From Oxyruncus cristatus (lineage: Eukaryota > Chordata > Aves > Passeriformes > Cotingidae): a stretch of 64,000 nucleotides of DNA. The stretch lies in contig VXAY01003830.1 in NCBI GenBank assembly GCA_013399855.1, positions 663,278 through 727,277 on the forward strand, in the 5' to 3' direction. Shown here in pieces: positions 11,965 to 25,260 of the stretch (its first letter is position 1; each line of letters begins with the position of its first letter). A program made the translations under genes and the position numbers. The notes below the pieces were generated by a model, which was not told where the DNA came from, did no database searches, and saw nothing but the letters and a program-made list of their open reading frames with translations.

Positions 11965-14900
11965 AATTTGCTCTCTCCTTGCACTGGTATTTAAAAGTTA
12001 AATGCTGAACCTGGTTATGGAAGACAGTTTTCTTTTTAAAATATCATAAGGTTTATATTAAGGTAATTTCTAAGTTAATTACATTAAATTCTGCATCTTC
12101 TAGTGGGATAGTCTTAAATGTAGAATTAAGTATAATAAAATAGTAGGTTTATTTTGTAAAATGGAAGATTTTCTTTTCCTTGTCAGCCAATATTATATGT
12201 ATCAAAGGAACACCACCTCAGCATTTCTGAATGCTATTGTTCCATTACCTGTATAATTTCTTCATCAACAAAGAGGCATTTTGCTTTTCTTGAGGTTGGA
12301 ATTCAGACTCATTGGTCACAGAGGAAAATGGGACTGCATGTGGAGAGAGGTGGTTTATTCACACATCACGAGAACCCACCAAAAAATGGAAGCAGTGTCC
12401 TACAAGTTTTGTCACACTTAACTGCTGGTCCTGCAGGAAGTTTTTGTAATGTCTGTTGCCCTGTGGATTTGGGGAAGCCTGAGGTCAGCACAGATCCCAC
12501 TTGTTGATTTAAGGTGTGGGCACTATCAGAGGAGTCAGCTGCTTGAAGCAAACAGACAACCTGGGAAAAACTACTGTTGTCTCCTCGCATTAGATGTGTT
12601 GGAGGTGCTCATGTTACGGTAGGGAAGGCTCTTGTTGAGTCCTGTCACAGTGGTTTGGATTGGATGGAGGCTGATCATTCCTGCCTGGCCCAAAAAGCAT
12701 ACGCCAACCTCCCTCCTCGGAGGTGTGGGAAGAGTCTGTCTCCCATTTACTCAGGAATAGTGTCAGCTGGGGGAGGCTTCAGGCACTGATCTGTTTAGCC
12801 TTTGAACAGAACATCACATTCAAGCAATAATTAGCAATGGAGTGGAACTAACACAGGCAATGCAGGAACAATGCTGTGGCCCAGCTACTAAAAAAAATGC
12901 TACTACCCTTTTAAATTAAATCAGTGTCTGGGGAAAGTTACTGACTTGTCTCTTCCTCCCCTGCCTTAGCTGCTTTATCCCTTCCACCCCCATTGAAATA
13001 TTTCTAGGCTGAGTTTCAGGAAAGGCTGCAAATAAGAGCATTTTTCTCTGATGCAGACACAACTGATTGTGGATATAAAATGATAATTATATTTCTGTAG
13101 TGAAAGTGAAACATTCTGCTCCATTATCAGCTTTGTTATCAGTGATGGTGATTTTTATGGGATAGTTTTTCTATACTATTAGCAGCACTGTATATGCAAT
13201 TGAAAACTAGATGCAGTAAATTATGGCCAAACACCAGCAGTCCAGAGGTTAATTGGATTGTACAAGGACAATCCTAGAGTTAAGTATGAACATATGCTCT
13301 ACATACTTATTAATGAGTAAGGTTAGACTGGCATGAGCTGTGCTATATTTCCAGAGTATTCTTCAAGAGTTTATATGATCTTTGGTACAGATAACGCACA
13401 GATCTGATTTTCAGGAAATGCCTACTTAAGCATAAAGAAAATAGTAGGATGCAAATTGTTAGCTCTAAGCTTGACGGTTTTTCAGCTAATGGAAGGGTTG
13501 AGTGGGATCTGAAAGGGTGCCGGTAATTTGTGGTTGGCATCACCCTTGGGTCTGTGTGCACTTGGGAAAGGCACAAAGAAGGAAACCCATGAACCCAAAG
13601 AATTTACAAGTTGTAGTCAGCTGAGCTGTTGCAAGGGAGTTCTCAAGGGAACCTGGTTTGTACGTTTTTGTTTCAGTCCAACTGGCTATAGATTGAGAAA
13701 AGGCTCTTTCACAGCACCCACCTTTGCAAAATCATGCTGATTGGATCATCTCTCTCTTTTGCCAAAAGACCTAGGCAGCAATGCAGGGTGAAATAAAGCT
13801 CCTCAGTTACATTTCTTGTACTGATTCAGGGTATTTTCCTGGTTGCTTGCTCTTTGTGTAGTTTCAGACTTTTCTTCATCATACCTGATTTACTGTGTTA
13901 TTACATTATTATAGCTTGGCATGCTTAAATCCAGTTTAGTGTTCAACACAGTTCATTCAGTCTATGTGTCTCATTGTGGGCTTAAAATTTAGTGGGTTTA
14001 TTTAACATCCATGATATGGCAGAATCCAGGTGTCTTGGCAGTTAATTTTGATGAGCTAACACAGAAACTCATCAAAGTGAAGATAAATGATACTCTTTCT
14101 GCCTAGGAATAGTAGGTTCATGAATTAAAACTACACAGATTTTTACAAGCTGTGGCATTGCTCCAGTGTTGAATCCAGATGTGAAGTGCGTGCCCAAGAG
14201 GTAAAATTAAACTTGTTTGCTGAGCCTGTTCTCCTTCTTGGAAGTGTCCTCTAGTGATTGAACTGCAAATGCTTCAGGGGAATATTGGCTTTCAGGTACC
14301 TGTGCTCCACAAACTTTCTAACGTAACCAGAAATACTAATGAAAAAAATGTAATCAGATGTACTCCAGAATATCTGAGGAATATTTTTTAATAAATCTAG
14401 ACTTTTCTTTCTTGAGAGAAAAGGATCAGCTGGTGGTTATCACTGAGACTGGCTTCCTGTGTTGCAAGGGAACACTTGCCCCATTGTTCTCTTTTACATT
14501 GAGTAGGTCATGGATTACTAAGGGATTTAGTGAAACCTCAGGCTGACATTTTCAACCAAGTTTTTCTTCATTTTTAACATTTTGAGATGCTTAACAGCAG
14601 TGTGGCATGCTTATAAGAGGGAGAACATAGGTGTTGCAAATGCTGGCAAACACCATTTTGAAAACCCCTTGAAAGGGTGTGAATATACTCATTATAAACT
14701 CCACCTCCACATCTTGTCTGAGCAGAGAGCACTGGCTGGCTTCTGCATGGGTGTGAGAAATGTGGAAGGGTGAAAATCGGGTCCCCTGACATCCCCAGGC
14801 AGGTGGGATGTGTGAGCTGTGGGTAGGTGGCTTTCTGCTGGGGCAGGGGAGCAGCTAATTTAATTTGGGAGAACAGGCAGCAGCTAGAAAGTAAGCAGTT

Positions 14901-15508
14901 CCCTATACTACCTCTGTTGTTATTGCCAGTTCAACTTAATTCAATTCTGATAATGTCGACAGATCTCTCTGTACAACATCTTTCAGCCGTATGGAGCTAC
15001 TCTGGCAGCTCCCACAAGCCAAATAGGCGTCTGACACTATCTGTCATCTTGTTCCTGAGGCTCAGACAGTGTTATCCAGAATCATATAGGAGCCTCTGTA
15101 TATACATTACTCAAAAGTAGATCTTGTAAGTCTGCAGTGACCTTGCTTGTACCTTGGCTTTGTCCTGGCCTTTAGCCATGTCATCATGGAGAATTTTGGC
15201 CCATGCCAGGCTCTTGCCAACAGTTTGAAGTATATAGACATCACAGAGAGCAGCATCACTTATTTCTTCGGTGCAGCCACTCCTGCTTTTCTGTGTTCCC
15301 ATTAAGAAGTGAATAAAATATGGCTGTAGAAAAACACTGCTGAGATTGTCCACTCCCTTGCTCAACTCTGTCAGCAAATAGATGATTTGTCAAGGGAAGA
15401 GAATGGTCTCAATTCTGCTCTCCTAGCTGACAAGTTCAAATCCAGGCAAAAAGATTGAGAAATCTTCTGTGCAAATGCAAAGCTGTGTATGATTTAAAGT
15501 ACAATTTT

Positions 15509-15567
15509 CCTGTTGGGAGAAGTGTTCAAGATTTAATATGACTTGCCTGTTGGGAGGAATGTTCAGA
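15509..15567. repeat. Two-copy imperfect direct repeat, 37-bp period
   Basis: The motif CCTGTTGGGAGAAGTGTTCA at 15509 recurs as CCTGTTGGGAGGAATGTTCA at 15546. Eighteen of the 20 positions agree, and the spacer is unrelated. It looks like a small local duplication. Confidence 0.7.
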
Positions 15568-17799
15568 TACTTTAGACTGAGGCAAGGCTTCAGGGTTTTT
15601 TATGTGCTTTGAAAGTTTTATATTCTTCCAAAATACCCTTTTTCTGATACACTCACTACATACCAAGGTATTTCTAAAAGACGTGCTCAGTGTATGTCGC
15701 CCTGTTCTCTTCATATGTGATCCAAAAATGTTCATATTTCTAAATTTGTGAAATCATATTAATTTCCATGACAACCGACTAATGTTGCAAACAAAGGATT
15801 AATTGTTTTGTTGTGGTATGAAGCAGAAGGGGGATTTAGATCACAGGAGGGAAGAATAAAGTGCCTATACAAATGCAAACATACTGTAATTGCAAAAGAA
15901 ATATAAAAAAGGAACAGCTAAATATGCTTTTCTTTAACTAAATCTTCAAATTCGTCCAGCTTGTTTTAGTGTTATAAGTTGCTTTCTGGGGGAAGATGTA
16001 CAAGAATATCAGTCAATTCCTTATGTAAGGCTGAAGAGTTTATCTCACTCATTGGTCAAGCATCCAAACTGCAACTGGCCAAACATCTGCAGGCAAACAA
16101 AGGCAGCTGTATTTCATGACGCTGGACAAATCCACACATCTTGTGCTGGGTCTTCAGCAAAAGTCGGCAGGAACGAGGGAAAAACCTGGCAATTCCCTCC
16201 AGAAATAGCGGTAGCTCCTAATTTGTTAACATACAGTGCCTTCTTGTGGGCAAAGGAGCTTATTGCCGGATGGAAGCCTTGGCACGGCAGCTCTTTCCCC
16301 TCCCTTCCCGTTTTTAACTCAAGACAACTCGGGGAAGAAACCCAAGGAATGTAAAACATGTGGGTTTAGATACAGAAATTGCAAACGCATGGGGAGCCAT
16401 CCAGTTTGTCGTACATCACAATTTTCCATTAATGAAAGCTCTCTTTTGAAGTCTTTAGAGATGGGATGAACATAGGGTTTGACTTTCACAGTGCTAAGGA
16501 ACATTTTTCTTTTTTGATTTGCTTTTTTTCAAGAAAAAGTTACAATCTCACACAGAAATAGATGTAGCAATAACGTGTCAGGCATTTTCTCATCATCTTC
16601 TCTCTTTGCGTGAAGGTTTTTCTCCTTTTTTCAAATTCAGACACACATACATACATGCACTTGGGTGCCATATGCTCAGGCACACATGTACAGGGCTGTG
16701 TGCATGGGACAGTAAGTCTTCTTTTGTCATTTCTTATTACCCTGTTCTGCTTAGGGAATTACCCAGCTGCGCAGGGTACCTCGTACTCCTCTGGTCACTG
16801 ATACCTCTAGCAAGCTGAGGCTGCAGCTCCTGTCCTTCCCCACAGCTCTCCGCCTCAAGGATTCTCTACGCGAGTGTATTTACAAGCCTCTCTTCTCCCC
16901 ACAGCCAAGTGCATGTAAACTTGGGGGTTTCAGTTACTGCAATGACTCTGCTAAACCCAGAGCAAAGTGCCAGATCTGATAAGCAGCAGGCTGGCCGTAG
17001 GTGCGTGTTTTGGTGGATGCCGACTGAGGAGCAGGGGGAGGCTCGTTCCTAAGTGTAGGGAAGGCACCCCAAACAAGAGGCTGTATCACTGCTTTGCTTG
17101 TTAATTGTCACATTCTTTTTGTAACATGCTTATAGTTAATGTAATAGTTGGGTACTTCCCGTTCAGCAGATTTTGAATGTTTGTGAGACTAAACTGCAAA
17201 TCTGTTTATTGCTGAGATGAGGCTTACATTTGAGACCAGTTCCTGAATTTGCAGCTTCGTTCATGCAGCCAGTATCTGTCCAAGTGTGGTGGAGTTGAGT
17301 CTAGTGAAGGCCCCTTCCTGTCATAAATAAGATTACTTTCATTTCACTTGTGGAGTGTGTTATTCCTCAGAGTAATGAATTTCCTCTGTGCCTTTGAGCA
17401 CATAAACATGGTTTTCATTAGGTTTCTATTAAAAAAAAGAGGCAGAATAAAATTAATAAGAAGACTGTTAACTCCATAAATGCAGATGTGTTTTCACTGT
17501 ATAACCCATGATGGAAGTAAACAGACCATTCGCTGAAGACTACGGATTGCAGAAAGTGAAACAATTCTGCAGACTTGAATTCTCCTATCAGAGAACAAAA
17601 GTACTGGAAAATCTGACTGTTAAAAACTAGTTTCTTGGGAGGAATAATAGACTATCAGATTAAATGTAGACAGACAAATAGCTTCAGGCTTTCTACTTAA
17701 TACGTAACGTATGTGATAATAATAGTTTTAAGCCATATATTCTGAATTAGCATTGCAACTAAGGGTTTGAACACTGCTTTTTTTTCTGTCCTTTAACAG

Positions 17800-17922
17800 A
17801 TATGTCCCCGCAGTTGCAGAAAAAGGAATAGCGAAACTTGAAAATATTTTGCTGTTGGACCCTGTAACTCATAAAATTCTCATGTACCATTTATATTTGT
17901 GGCTTGAGATCTCTGTCAAGTG
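17800..17922 (+). other. Candidate cryptic or alternative exon
   Basis: A T-rich tract and TTTAACAG (ending at 17799) form a good 3' splice site. After one base the sequence is open for 41 codons (17801-17923, TGA at 17924-17926), starting YVPAVAEKGIAKLEN. A GTGAAT donor is possible at 17923, giving a 123-base exon. The peptide does not match the part of SCFD2 expected here, and no family is recognised. Acceptor-plus-short-frame arrangements arise by chance in introns of this size, so this is a candidate only. Confidence 0.15.
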
Positions 17923-18826
17923 GTGAATCCCTACAGCATCCTTGCAGTTTTCTTTTTTTTAAAAGCTGCCAGCATTTTAAACAGAAACCCAAAAATCACC
18001 ATGCATGCAAACCCAGGAATTTGCAGAAATGACGGATCCTTAAACTGCTGGTGTCATGTTCCATTCTCACAGTCAGTAGTATATCAGAAATTATAGAAAT
18101 TAGCAATTAGAATACATGCTCTTTACACTCATCTTTTATTGAAGAAAACCAAGGTCACTGTCTCACTACTCAAATCCTATACAGTATTGTTAACTTTCTC
18201 AAAATTCAGTTGCTAGACTTCCATAAAAACTAGACTTCAGTAAAAAAAAAATTACAGGTCAGTAACGAATTAAATTTCAAAATATTACCAGCCTCACAAG
18301 TGTAATTTTATATTGTTCTGCAGGTCTTTTAAGCCTTGTTTTCTCTGAAAAAATTCTGAAATTTTTATGCATAGTTCCCATTTCATTCTGCTTAGGCAAA
18401 TTCAATGTGAACAACAAAAAGGCATCACACAATAAATTTTATTCTTTATGTGAATCAAGACTTTTTGCTTGAACACAGAAATATAAATGTTTCTTTCATA
18501 TATCAAATCACTGTTTTTAGAATAAATTATCGTGTCTTAAAATTTTATTCTCATTATTTATTGCCTGGTAATTATATAAGGAAAACTGCCAATTTTGCCT
18601 GAGAGTCATCTGTAGTCTGCTAAACCTTTTAATTATTCTTCCTTGCTATCATGTAAGTTTTGCTGTGCTGTTACTGTGCAGGTGTTTGTTACTTAAAATG
18701 GTAAGGATGAAATTGTTTTAAGAGCCAGTTTCAGTTATAGGTGAACATTGCTTTGAAACCTCAACAAATATTAGCTCCTATTTCCCTTAGTTTTTGAGCA
18801 AGAAGTTATTTTTGGATTTAAAGTTT

Positions 18827-18845
18827 GGGGGGGTGGGTATGGGGG
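18827..18845 (+). other. G-quadruplex-type motif
   Basis: Seven G, T, three G, TAT, five G. This satisfies the four-run G3 N1-7 pattern with very short loops. On the + strand it is the same sense as SCFD2, so it would also be in the pre-mRNA. No function is implied. Confidence 0.6.
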
Positions 18846-21796
18846 TAAAGATTTAAAAGCTCTGCATATTAAAAGTTGTGTATGGTCGTTTAATATTTGC
18901 TCAGTAGTGTTCTGTTCCCTAATCAAGCCCTTGCAAGATGTAAATCATGGCCACTATGTCACTGTTTTGATTGGAAGCAAGACCTGTACCGTGACAGATC
19001 TCCAGGGACAGCAAACTTCTGCAGCTGTGGAAAGCTGGAACCATTTGCTATTATTATGAAAGGAATAAGAATTTTATTTTTTTAATGTGAATTTGTAGTG
19101 AAATTCCTATGGTGCACAGGGATGTAGCGTGAAGATTTTACAGCAAGAGTGACCTGTAGCAAGAGTGCTCTGGTACTAGAAACTAAGTTGTTCTAAGAGT
19201 CAAAGCAGCAAATGTGAAATTATATCTCCTTTCTCACCTCTTCCCTTGTCCATCTTAGGAAAAATTGTATGTCAGTAATCATAAAATATTTCTAAGTGTA
19301 AAATACCAGACAAGCATTTGGAGCTTCAGTAAAATGTCTTCCTGTTGAATGAAAGAAGGTGCTTTCCTTCTGAAAACATGCTGGTAATTTTTACCATAAT
19401 TTTAGTTTCATGAAAGTGTTTTGAGTGTTTTTTCGTCTTTAACTTCTGAACTACAGACAATATAAATGAAGTCTGTGGACAGAAATGTTAACTTCCGCAT
19501 TTAATTCTTATTCTATGTAAATATTTGAGTTAATTTACATACTGTTTATCACAGAGACTTTAGAGCTAGATTATAACTTTCCACAGAAATAGTCTCTCTC
19601 AAGAAAAGAATATTCTCTGTAACATACTCTAAGTGCTTCCCCAGTCTCAAACTGAATGACTGCAGAGGAAATTAATTTTTTACATATGCAAATCCTCCAT
19701 CCATATGCACAGGCCTCTTGCTGGATTGATTGTAATATTATTCCCAGATGCCCTAATCATATGTTAGGCCTTGATTAATTAAAATAATAACATAGTCACA
19801 CTGGGATTTTTCGTAACAGTAAATCTGGCACACTGGTATATTCAGTTTGAAAGAGGGAAGAGTGGAGGAATGTGAAAGATAGCGTGCCTATTGACATGTG
19901 GCTTACACTAGCAGCTATGAATCAAAATGAAATACGGATGTGGAAAAATAGTTCCTGTCGGACCAAAAGATGGCCTGATCATATTTTGACATCTGAAATC
20001 AGACTTTGCATTTACTGCAACAGCATCCTATAGGGTAGCATGTGTCAAATCCTTGGTGATGTAGAACTGGTTGTAATGTAACATAACATGGATATAACGC
20101 ATAATATCTTAAGTGTAACTTAACATGGGTTGTTTGGAGAACAAACAAAAAAGCCGGGGTCTTTTCACCTTTGAAGAGAAATGGATAAACATTGAAAACA
20201 AGTTTTATTGCTATTATCTCTTTAGTAAGTGAATAGTTGCTCAGCATAAATAGCAGTGCTGGGTTTCTGCAGGGCTGATGCTTCTTGCTGTTGCTGTTTT
20301 GAAAGTCCTAGAGCTACAGCCTGAGATCTTCCTGGCTGTGTTCAGGGTTGTTCATAGCTCAGCTTTCACACTTATTAAATGAGCCAAATTTAGATACTTC
20401 CTTATCCAGATACAGATCTATTTTGAAACTGCTGTAGAAAGAGATGCTTTCTAGTAACAAAACCACCTCTTTATTCCTAAGCCTTGCTAAGAAGCAGTAA
20501 AAGGTGATGGTGTGTCTGGTAAATGTGCCTCAAGGGATCACACATTGAAAGTGACTCTCATACTTTGTTTCCAGGTAGGCCCTGTTTTACACTGCTCTGA
20601 CTGGTTTAAAGTGGCCATGAATGAGCACAAATCATACTTTTTCCTTCAACTCATATGAAAGAGATCAGGTAGAAATAGGGTGTGTGATATTTTAAAATCT
20701 GTGATAAAAGCATCAGTTTGGGTAGAGCACACAGTACCTCCATAAAAGTCTTTCTTCCCCTCAGATGTGGAAATTCAGAGACAAGCCGGTAGACCTTCAT
20801 GAGGCCACTCAGTGTGTGAACAGCATCACCGGGATTAGAGCTCAGGAGATACTTTTGTGCAACCCTGTAGTTAATCCACTGTTTCATGTGACTCCCTTTG
20901 CATGAAAAACATACAGGCACCTGGATTGCTCCAACTGCACTCAAAGGAGTTGAGGGATAAATCCACCCTTCCTGGCTGTTTGTGGTCACAAGCAAGCCGT
21001 ATGCCACCACCAGACCTGCAGTATTGGCACACAACTGAATTGAACATGAAATACGGGGTCATCTTCACATAGTCCATTTCGGAACCTTTCCTGCCCTGCC
21101 ATGTATTTTAGTCCAGTGTAGAAACCCCACCTGACATGTGTTGCAGTGCCATGCGGTGACTGCAGCGAGGCAGGATTTGCTGCTGCTCTTTGGGCATTCA
21201 GAGTCTTCTCCAAATACATGAAATAAGTGAGCTTGCACACGGCTGTGTTTACCACTCCCCATCTTAGGGAGATCTAAAAATCCCCTAGATGGTTCTGTTT
21301 CAATGAATATCAATCAGTAAGAAAAAGATTCCACTACCTTTCTGAGGAGTTACTTAAAAACAGGGTTTTTTATAGGGTACCAAAGTGAATGTTGAATTGA
21401 AAAATATCCCAGCTCCAGCTCCTGGATGTCCTTGTGCAGCCTTAACCACCTCTGTGTATATAGTTATTTTCTCTCACAGTCATTTTTAGAGCCTGGAATG
21501 CTTGGGGTTTTTTTTACATCCGTTCCCTTCTAATCCTGCATATCAGAGTGGAATCTTACAACAGAGTCATGTTGGACATGTTGGTAGTTTTCCTAAAACA
21601 TTCCTACGACATGAAAGTTAAATCCCAAATTTTGTGTGCCAGATAGAATTATAACCTGTAGGTCCTTCTTCATTTTGAACTTGCTTTTCCAACTAGCATA
21701 CTTTGCCTCCCTTCTTCATTGAAGTATGTTATGAAAGGTTATCAAAGACTACCATTCTAGCAGTGTGGCATATATTTAGTAAGACCTGCATGCATG

Positions 21797-21818
21797 AAGT
21801 AAAGAATAAGTAAAGAAT
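21797..21818. repeat. 11-bp perfect tandem duplication
   Basis: AAGTAAAGAAT occurs twice head to tail (21797-21807 and 21808-21818). A minor local duplication. Confidence 0.85.
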
Positions 21819-24800
21819 ATTTTGACACTGTTCATTCCTGATCTTATATAGTAGCCCAAATATTATGTCGTGCAAAACTCATCAAAATATTAGTGACCCA
21901 AATCAGTAGAGTCTTAGAAGTCACTCTAAGAATATCTAATCAGAGAACACTGATAAAATATGATGCATTGCAGTATCTAGCTTAGGGCCACTTTTTAATT
22001 CAAACAGACAACCTAGTGCCTATTTTATATTGAATTTATTTTTAATGGATTTTATATTTAATGTATTCATTTATTCACCTGCTTTTTGGTGGAAGAGTAA
22101 AATATGGTGTCTCCTTCTGATAGCACTTTTTCCTTTCTTATAATGTCCATACTTTTGGGGAAATGTATGTTGCTTAGTACATCTGTCACGTCATCTTCAC
22201 TGCATGCACATTTTGCAAAACTAAAAGCAAATTCTCATCTGTCCTATTTGGTGGTGAATATATTTCACCTGAGGTATACAGAAATCTCCTGTATGTCCAA
22301 ATTGTAGTAAAGCTCTTCAGCTATGCAGCAGGATCAATTTTCCTGTATGTTTTTATAAATAATGCTTATTTCAATGCGAAAGTTCTCCAGTTGCAAGGAT
22401 GTTATTTGCAGAATCCAGTTTGTACTGAATCCTGTTTTGGTCTTCTGAGTCAGATGGATAGTCTGCTGTAGCCATTTCATCCTTTACCAAGTGGCATCTG
22501 TAAGGAATAACCAGTGTGGTGTTTCCCTCTGTGGCTAAAAACTAAATATCTAGGTATGGCTTCTCTTTATGGAAGAGTACAGCAATCACAGTCTCTAATT
22601 AAAGGAGAACACAATTACTGTTTAGAAGTCTAAGAAGCTACTCAGAATCAGCTGAAGCTATTTTGGACTTGTTAGACTGTGCAGTTATCTAAATAAATAG
22701 GATTCCCCTTTCTTCTTATTCACTGCCCTCTGTTGAAGTGCCCTCTATTATCTGCCCCTTCAAAATCTAGCCAAGGTTACCCCTGTGACTTGTATCATCT
22801 CTGTGTCCAAAACAATTTTAAAAGTTACCATTTTTAGTGTGACCAGGATGTTTTTTCTCCTGGTGAATTTGATCATAGGTACATTAGTTCTCAAATGTCA
22901 GAAATTATCTTTCTGTGGATTTTTTTGTGGTTTAGCTTCTCTTTAAAGCAGTGTCATTTCCTTTTTGTTTTTTTCCCATCTCATTCCCAAAGGAATTAGC
23001 AACAAACTCCCTTTGAGAAAAAAACATGGCTGAGGAAGAAAAGTGCTTTTGATGATTAAGGTCCTGTTCAAACAGTTCCTGCTTACACTATGGAATCCAT
23101 AGATACTGGACACATAAAGGAGAGGGTTAGAAGATAACTAAGACCCCTCAGGCTTGGAATGTAATCAAAGAAGTATTGTTTGGGAATGACTTAAAGGGAA
23201 GTGGTGTGGCTAACATTTTGGCCCCGATCCAGCTACCACTGGAATTGATGGCAGAATTCTCACTGACTTCAGGAGCAGCAAGAGCAGACCTTTTGTCTGG
23301 TGAGGACAAGTGTCTGAAAACACAGTGAGAAAGATGACAACCATGCAAATCCAGAAAGACAACTGCCTACAGATTCCTTATTTAAAGGATGTCTCTGCCT
23401 GGGTACTGTAGCTTGACAAGAGAGGCGTGTCTCATGTCCAGTTCCTGGGCAGTGCCCATCTCAGCCAGCAGCACCTTTTGGTGGAGGCAGGATCCCACTG
23501 TAGGAATAACAGCGATTTCAGGAGTACAGCTTTGTATCTTGCCAGCTAAAGTTGTAAGAGCAGCTGAAAATTAGCTAATAACATCAGCAGAGTTGAGCTG
23601 GGTAGGAGCAGAGAGCTAGATGTCCTGGCAATCTGTTTTCTGTAGAGGATTAAAGAACAGCGGCACAGTTCATATAGAGCACAGTACATCCTTTAGTACA
23701 CCATCCCAGCTTCCCTAAGTCAGAGCTGTTTGAGTATTATCTACGTTTCAGAACATTGTGGACCTATGTGCAAACAGTTGAAGTCTGAACTCCAGGCATA
23801 GCATCTCCCATTATATTTATGTTAACAGGTCTGCAAGTTAGTAGATGTACTTCAGTAGCTGTACTGTAGGGCATCTCTTCTCAGGTCAGCACCTGAAAAA
23901 GTTGGTCTCTACCTCTTTCCTGCTGTCCCTGTTGTGTGAGTGATTGGAGGCACACCTCTCAGGGCTAGTGGCTACTTTCCTCAGTTTCCTCCTAGTTTGC
24001 AGCTCAGGTATTACAAAGATGGCATTGGACTCTAGCTTCTGGTTGGACTTAGATCCCTTAGAAATGCGTTGTTTCCCTAAAGAGCAATGACAACTGTGAT
24101 TGGCATTCCTTGAAGTGGAAGAGTGGAGGTGCCTTAAACTTGATTAGGAACCATCACTGGGAAAATGGCAAAATTCGCAGAGAGAAAAGTACACCTTTAG
24201 GAAAGGCTGAGAAAGAAAATGAATATATAAGGTATAGAAACCAGGGAAAAAAGGACAGAGTAAAAGAGAGATTTGACAACTCTGCTGGGACCTACAAAAG
24301 GGGCCACATCTTTACTGGCACTATCCCAAGCCATGAACAGGTCTGACAACCACAGAAGAAGCTGTCCCCATGCAAAGATTGGAGAGGTGTTTGGTAGAAA
24401 GGCTGCAGTGTAAACTAGCTGTGCTTTCCCTTGCCTTATGGTCATATGGTTCCCATTTATTGGGTGGAATTGAATAGCTGCAGACTTGCCACTCTCAGAG
24501 GAAAGAGATCGTCTTACTTACTGTAAAGGTCTTGGGGGCATTTTTTCTTGAATGTATGAGAGGGATGCCTCGGCCGTGACTTGTGAAACCTTGCACAGTG
24601 CACAGCAGGGACTGCAAGGTGGTTTTGCTTCAGTGCAAGTGTGAATGAAGGGCATGTGTGGACACAAATAACATTCAGCTGCTGGAGCAATCTTCACTGG
24701 GCAGAAACAGTCCTGGTGCTCTGACATTTACTCCATAGCTTTGGCAAAAGTGTCTGAAGCAGGAAGAAGTAAAAGAGGAATGTGGGAAGAAATCATTTTA

Positions 24801-25217
24801 TTAAGGATTCTAGGCATGAAAATAAGAGTTTTTTCTATCCACCTTTCTCAGGTCCAACCTGTTGAGAGAAATGAGCCTGGTGCCCACTCTTCTCTTGTTC
24901 TTCCCTCTTCCAGTTGCTGCCCCATATCCACATCTGTCAGGTTTTGGTCTTTTGCTTTAAATTCCAGCTGCTGAGTTTGAGCTACTACCTGAGATGAAAA
25001 ATAAGTTGCTATCCCCCTGTGGCTGGGGGAGAGAGCCTGAAAATGAGAACCTGAGATGTGCCAAGGCTAATGAAAAGAATTCAAAATGTAAATTGCTTGT
25101 GGATTTTTGAAGCCTTTTTCCCAGTTTCTGAATGCTCATTCGGAAATAACTGAATAACTCAAACTAATCAAATTGTGCAGTCAATTTTCTCTGCCAGCAT
25201 TAAGCCATGTAAAGCCC

Positions 25218-25260
25218 TAATGTTATTTATCTAATTGTTTAGTAATTTAATGTTATTTAT
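25218..25260. repeat. 13-bp direct repeat, 30-bp period
   Basis: TAATGTTATTTAT occurs exactly at 25218-25230 and 25248-25260 within AT-rich sequence. The homeodomain-like TAAT cores could also reflect regulatory sequence, but nothing more can be shown. Confidence 0.7.

Larger units (their letters stand above)
11102..17799. other. Intronic sequence, no gene seen
   Basis: There is no recognised exon or dispersed repeat here. It contains a T run at 11942-11964 and a pair of imperfect 22-bp direct repeats at 15509-15530 and 15546-15567 with a 37-bp period. Open frames such as 16052-16354 (100 codons) have no family resemblance. It is likely SCFD2 intron. Confidence 0.55.
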
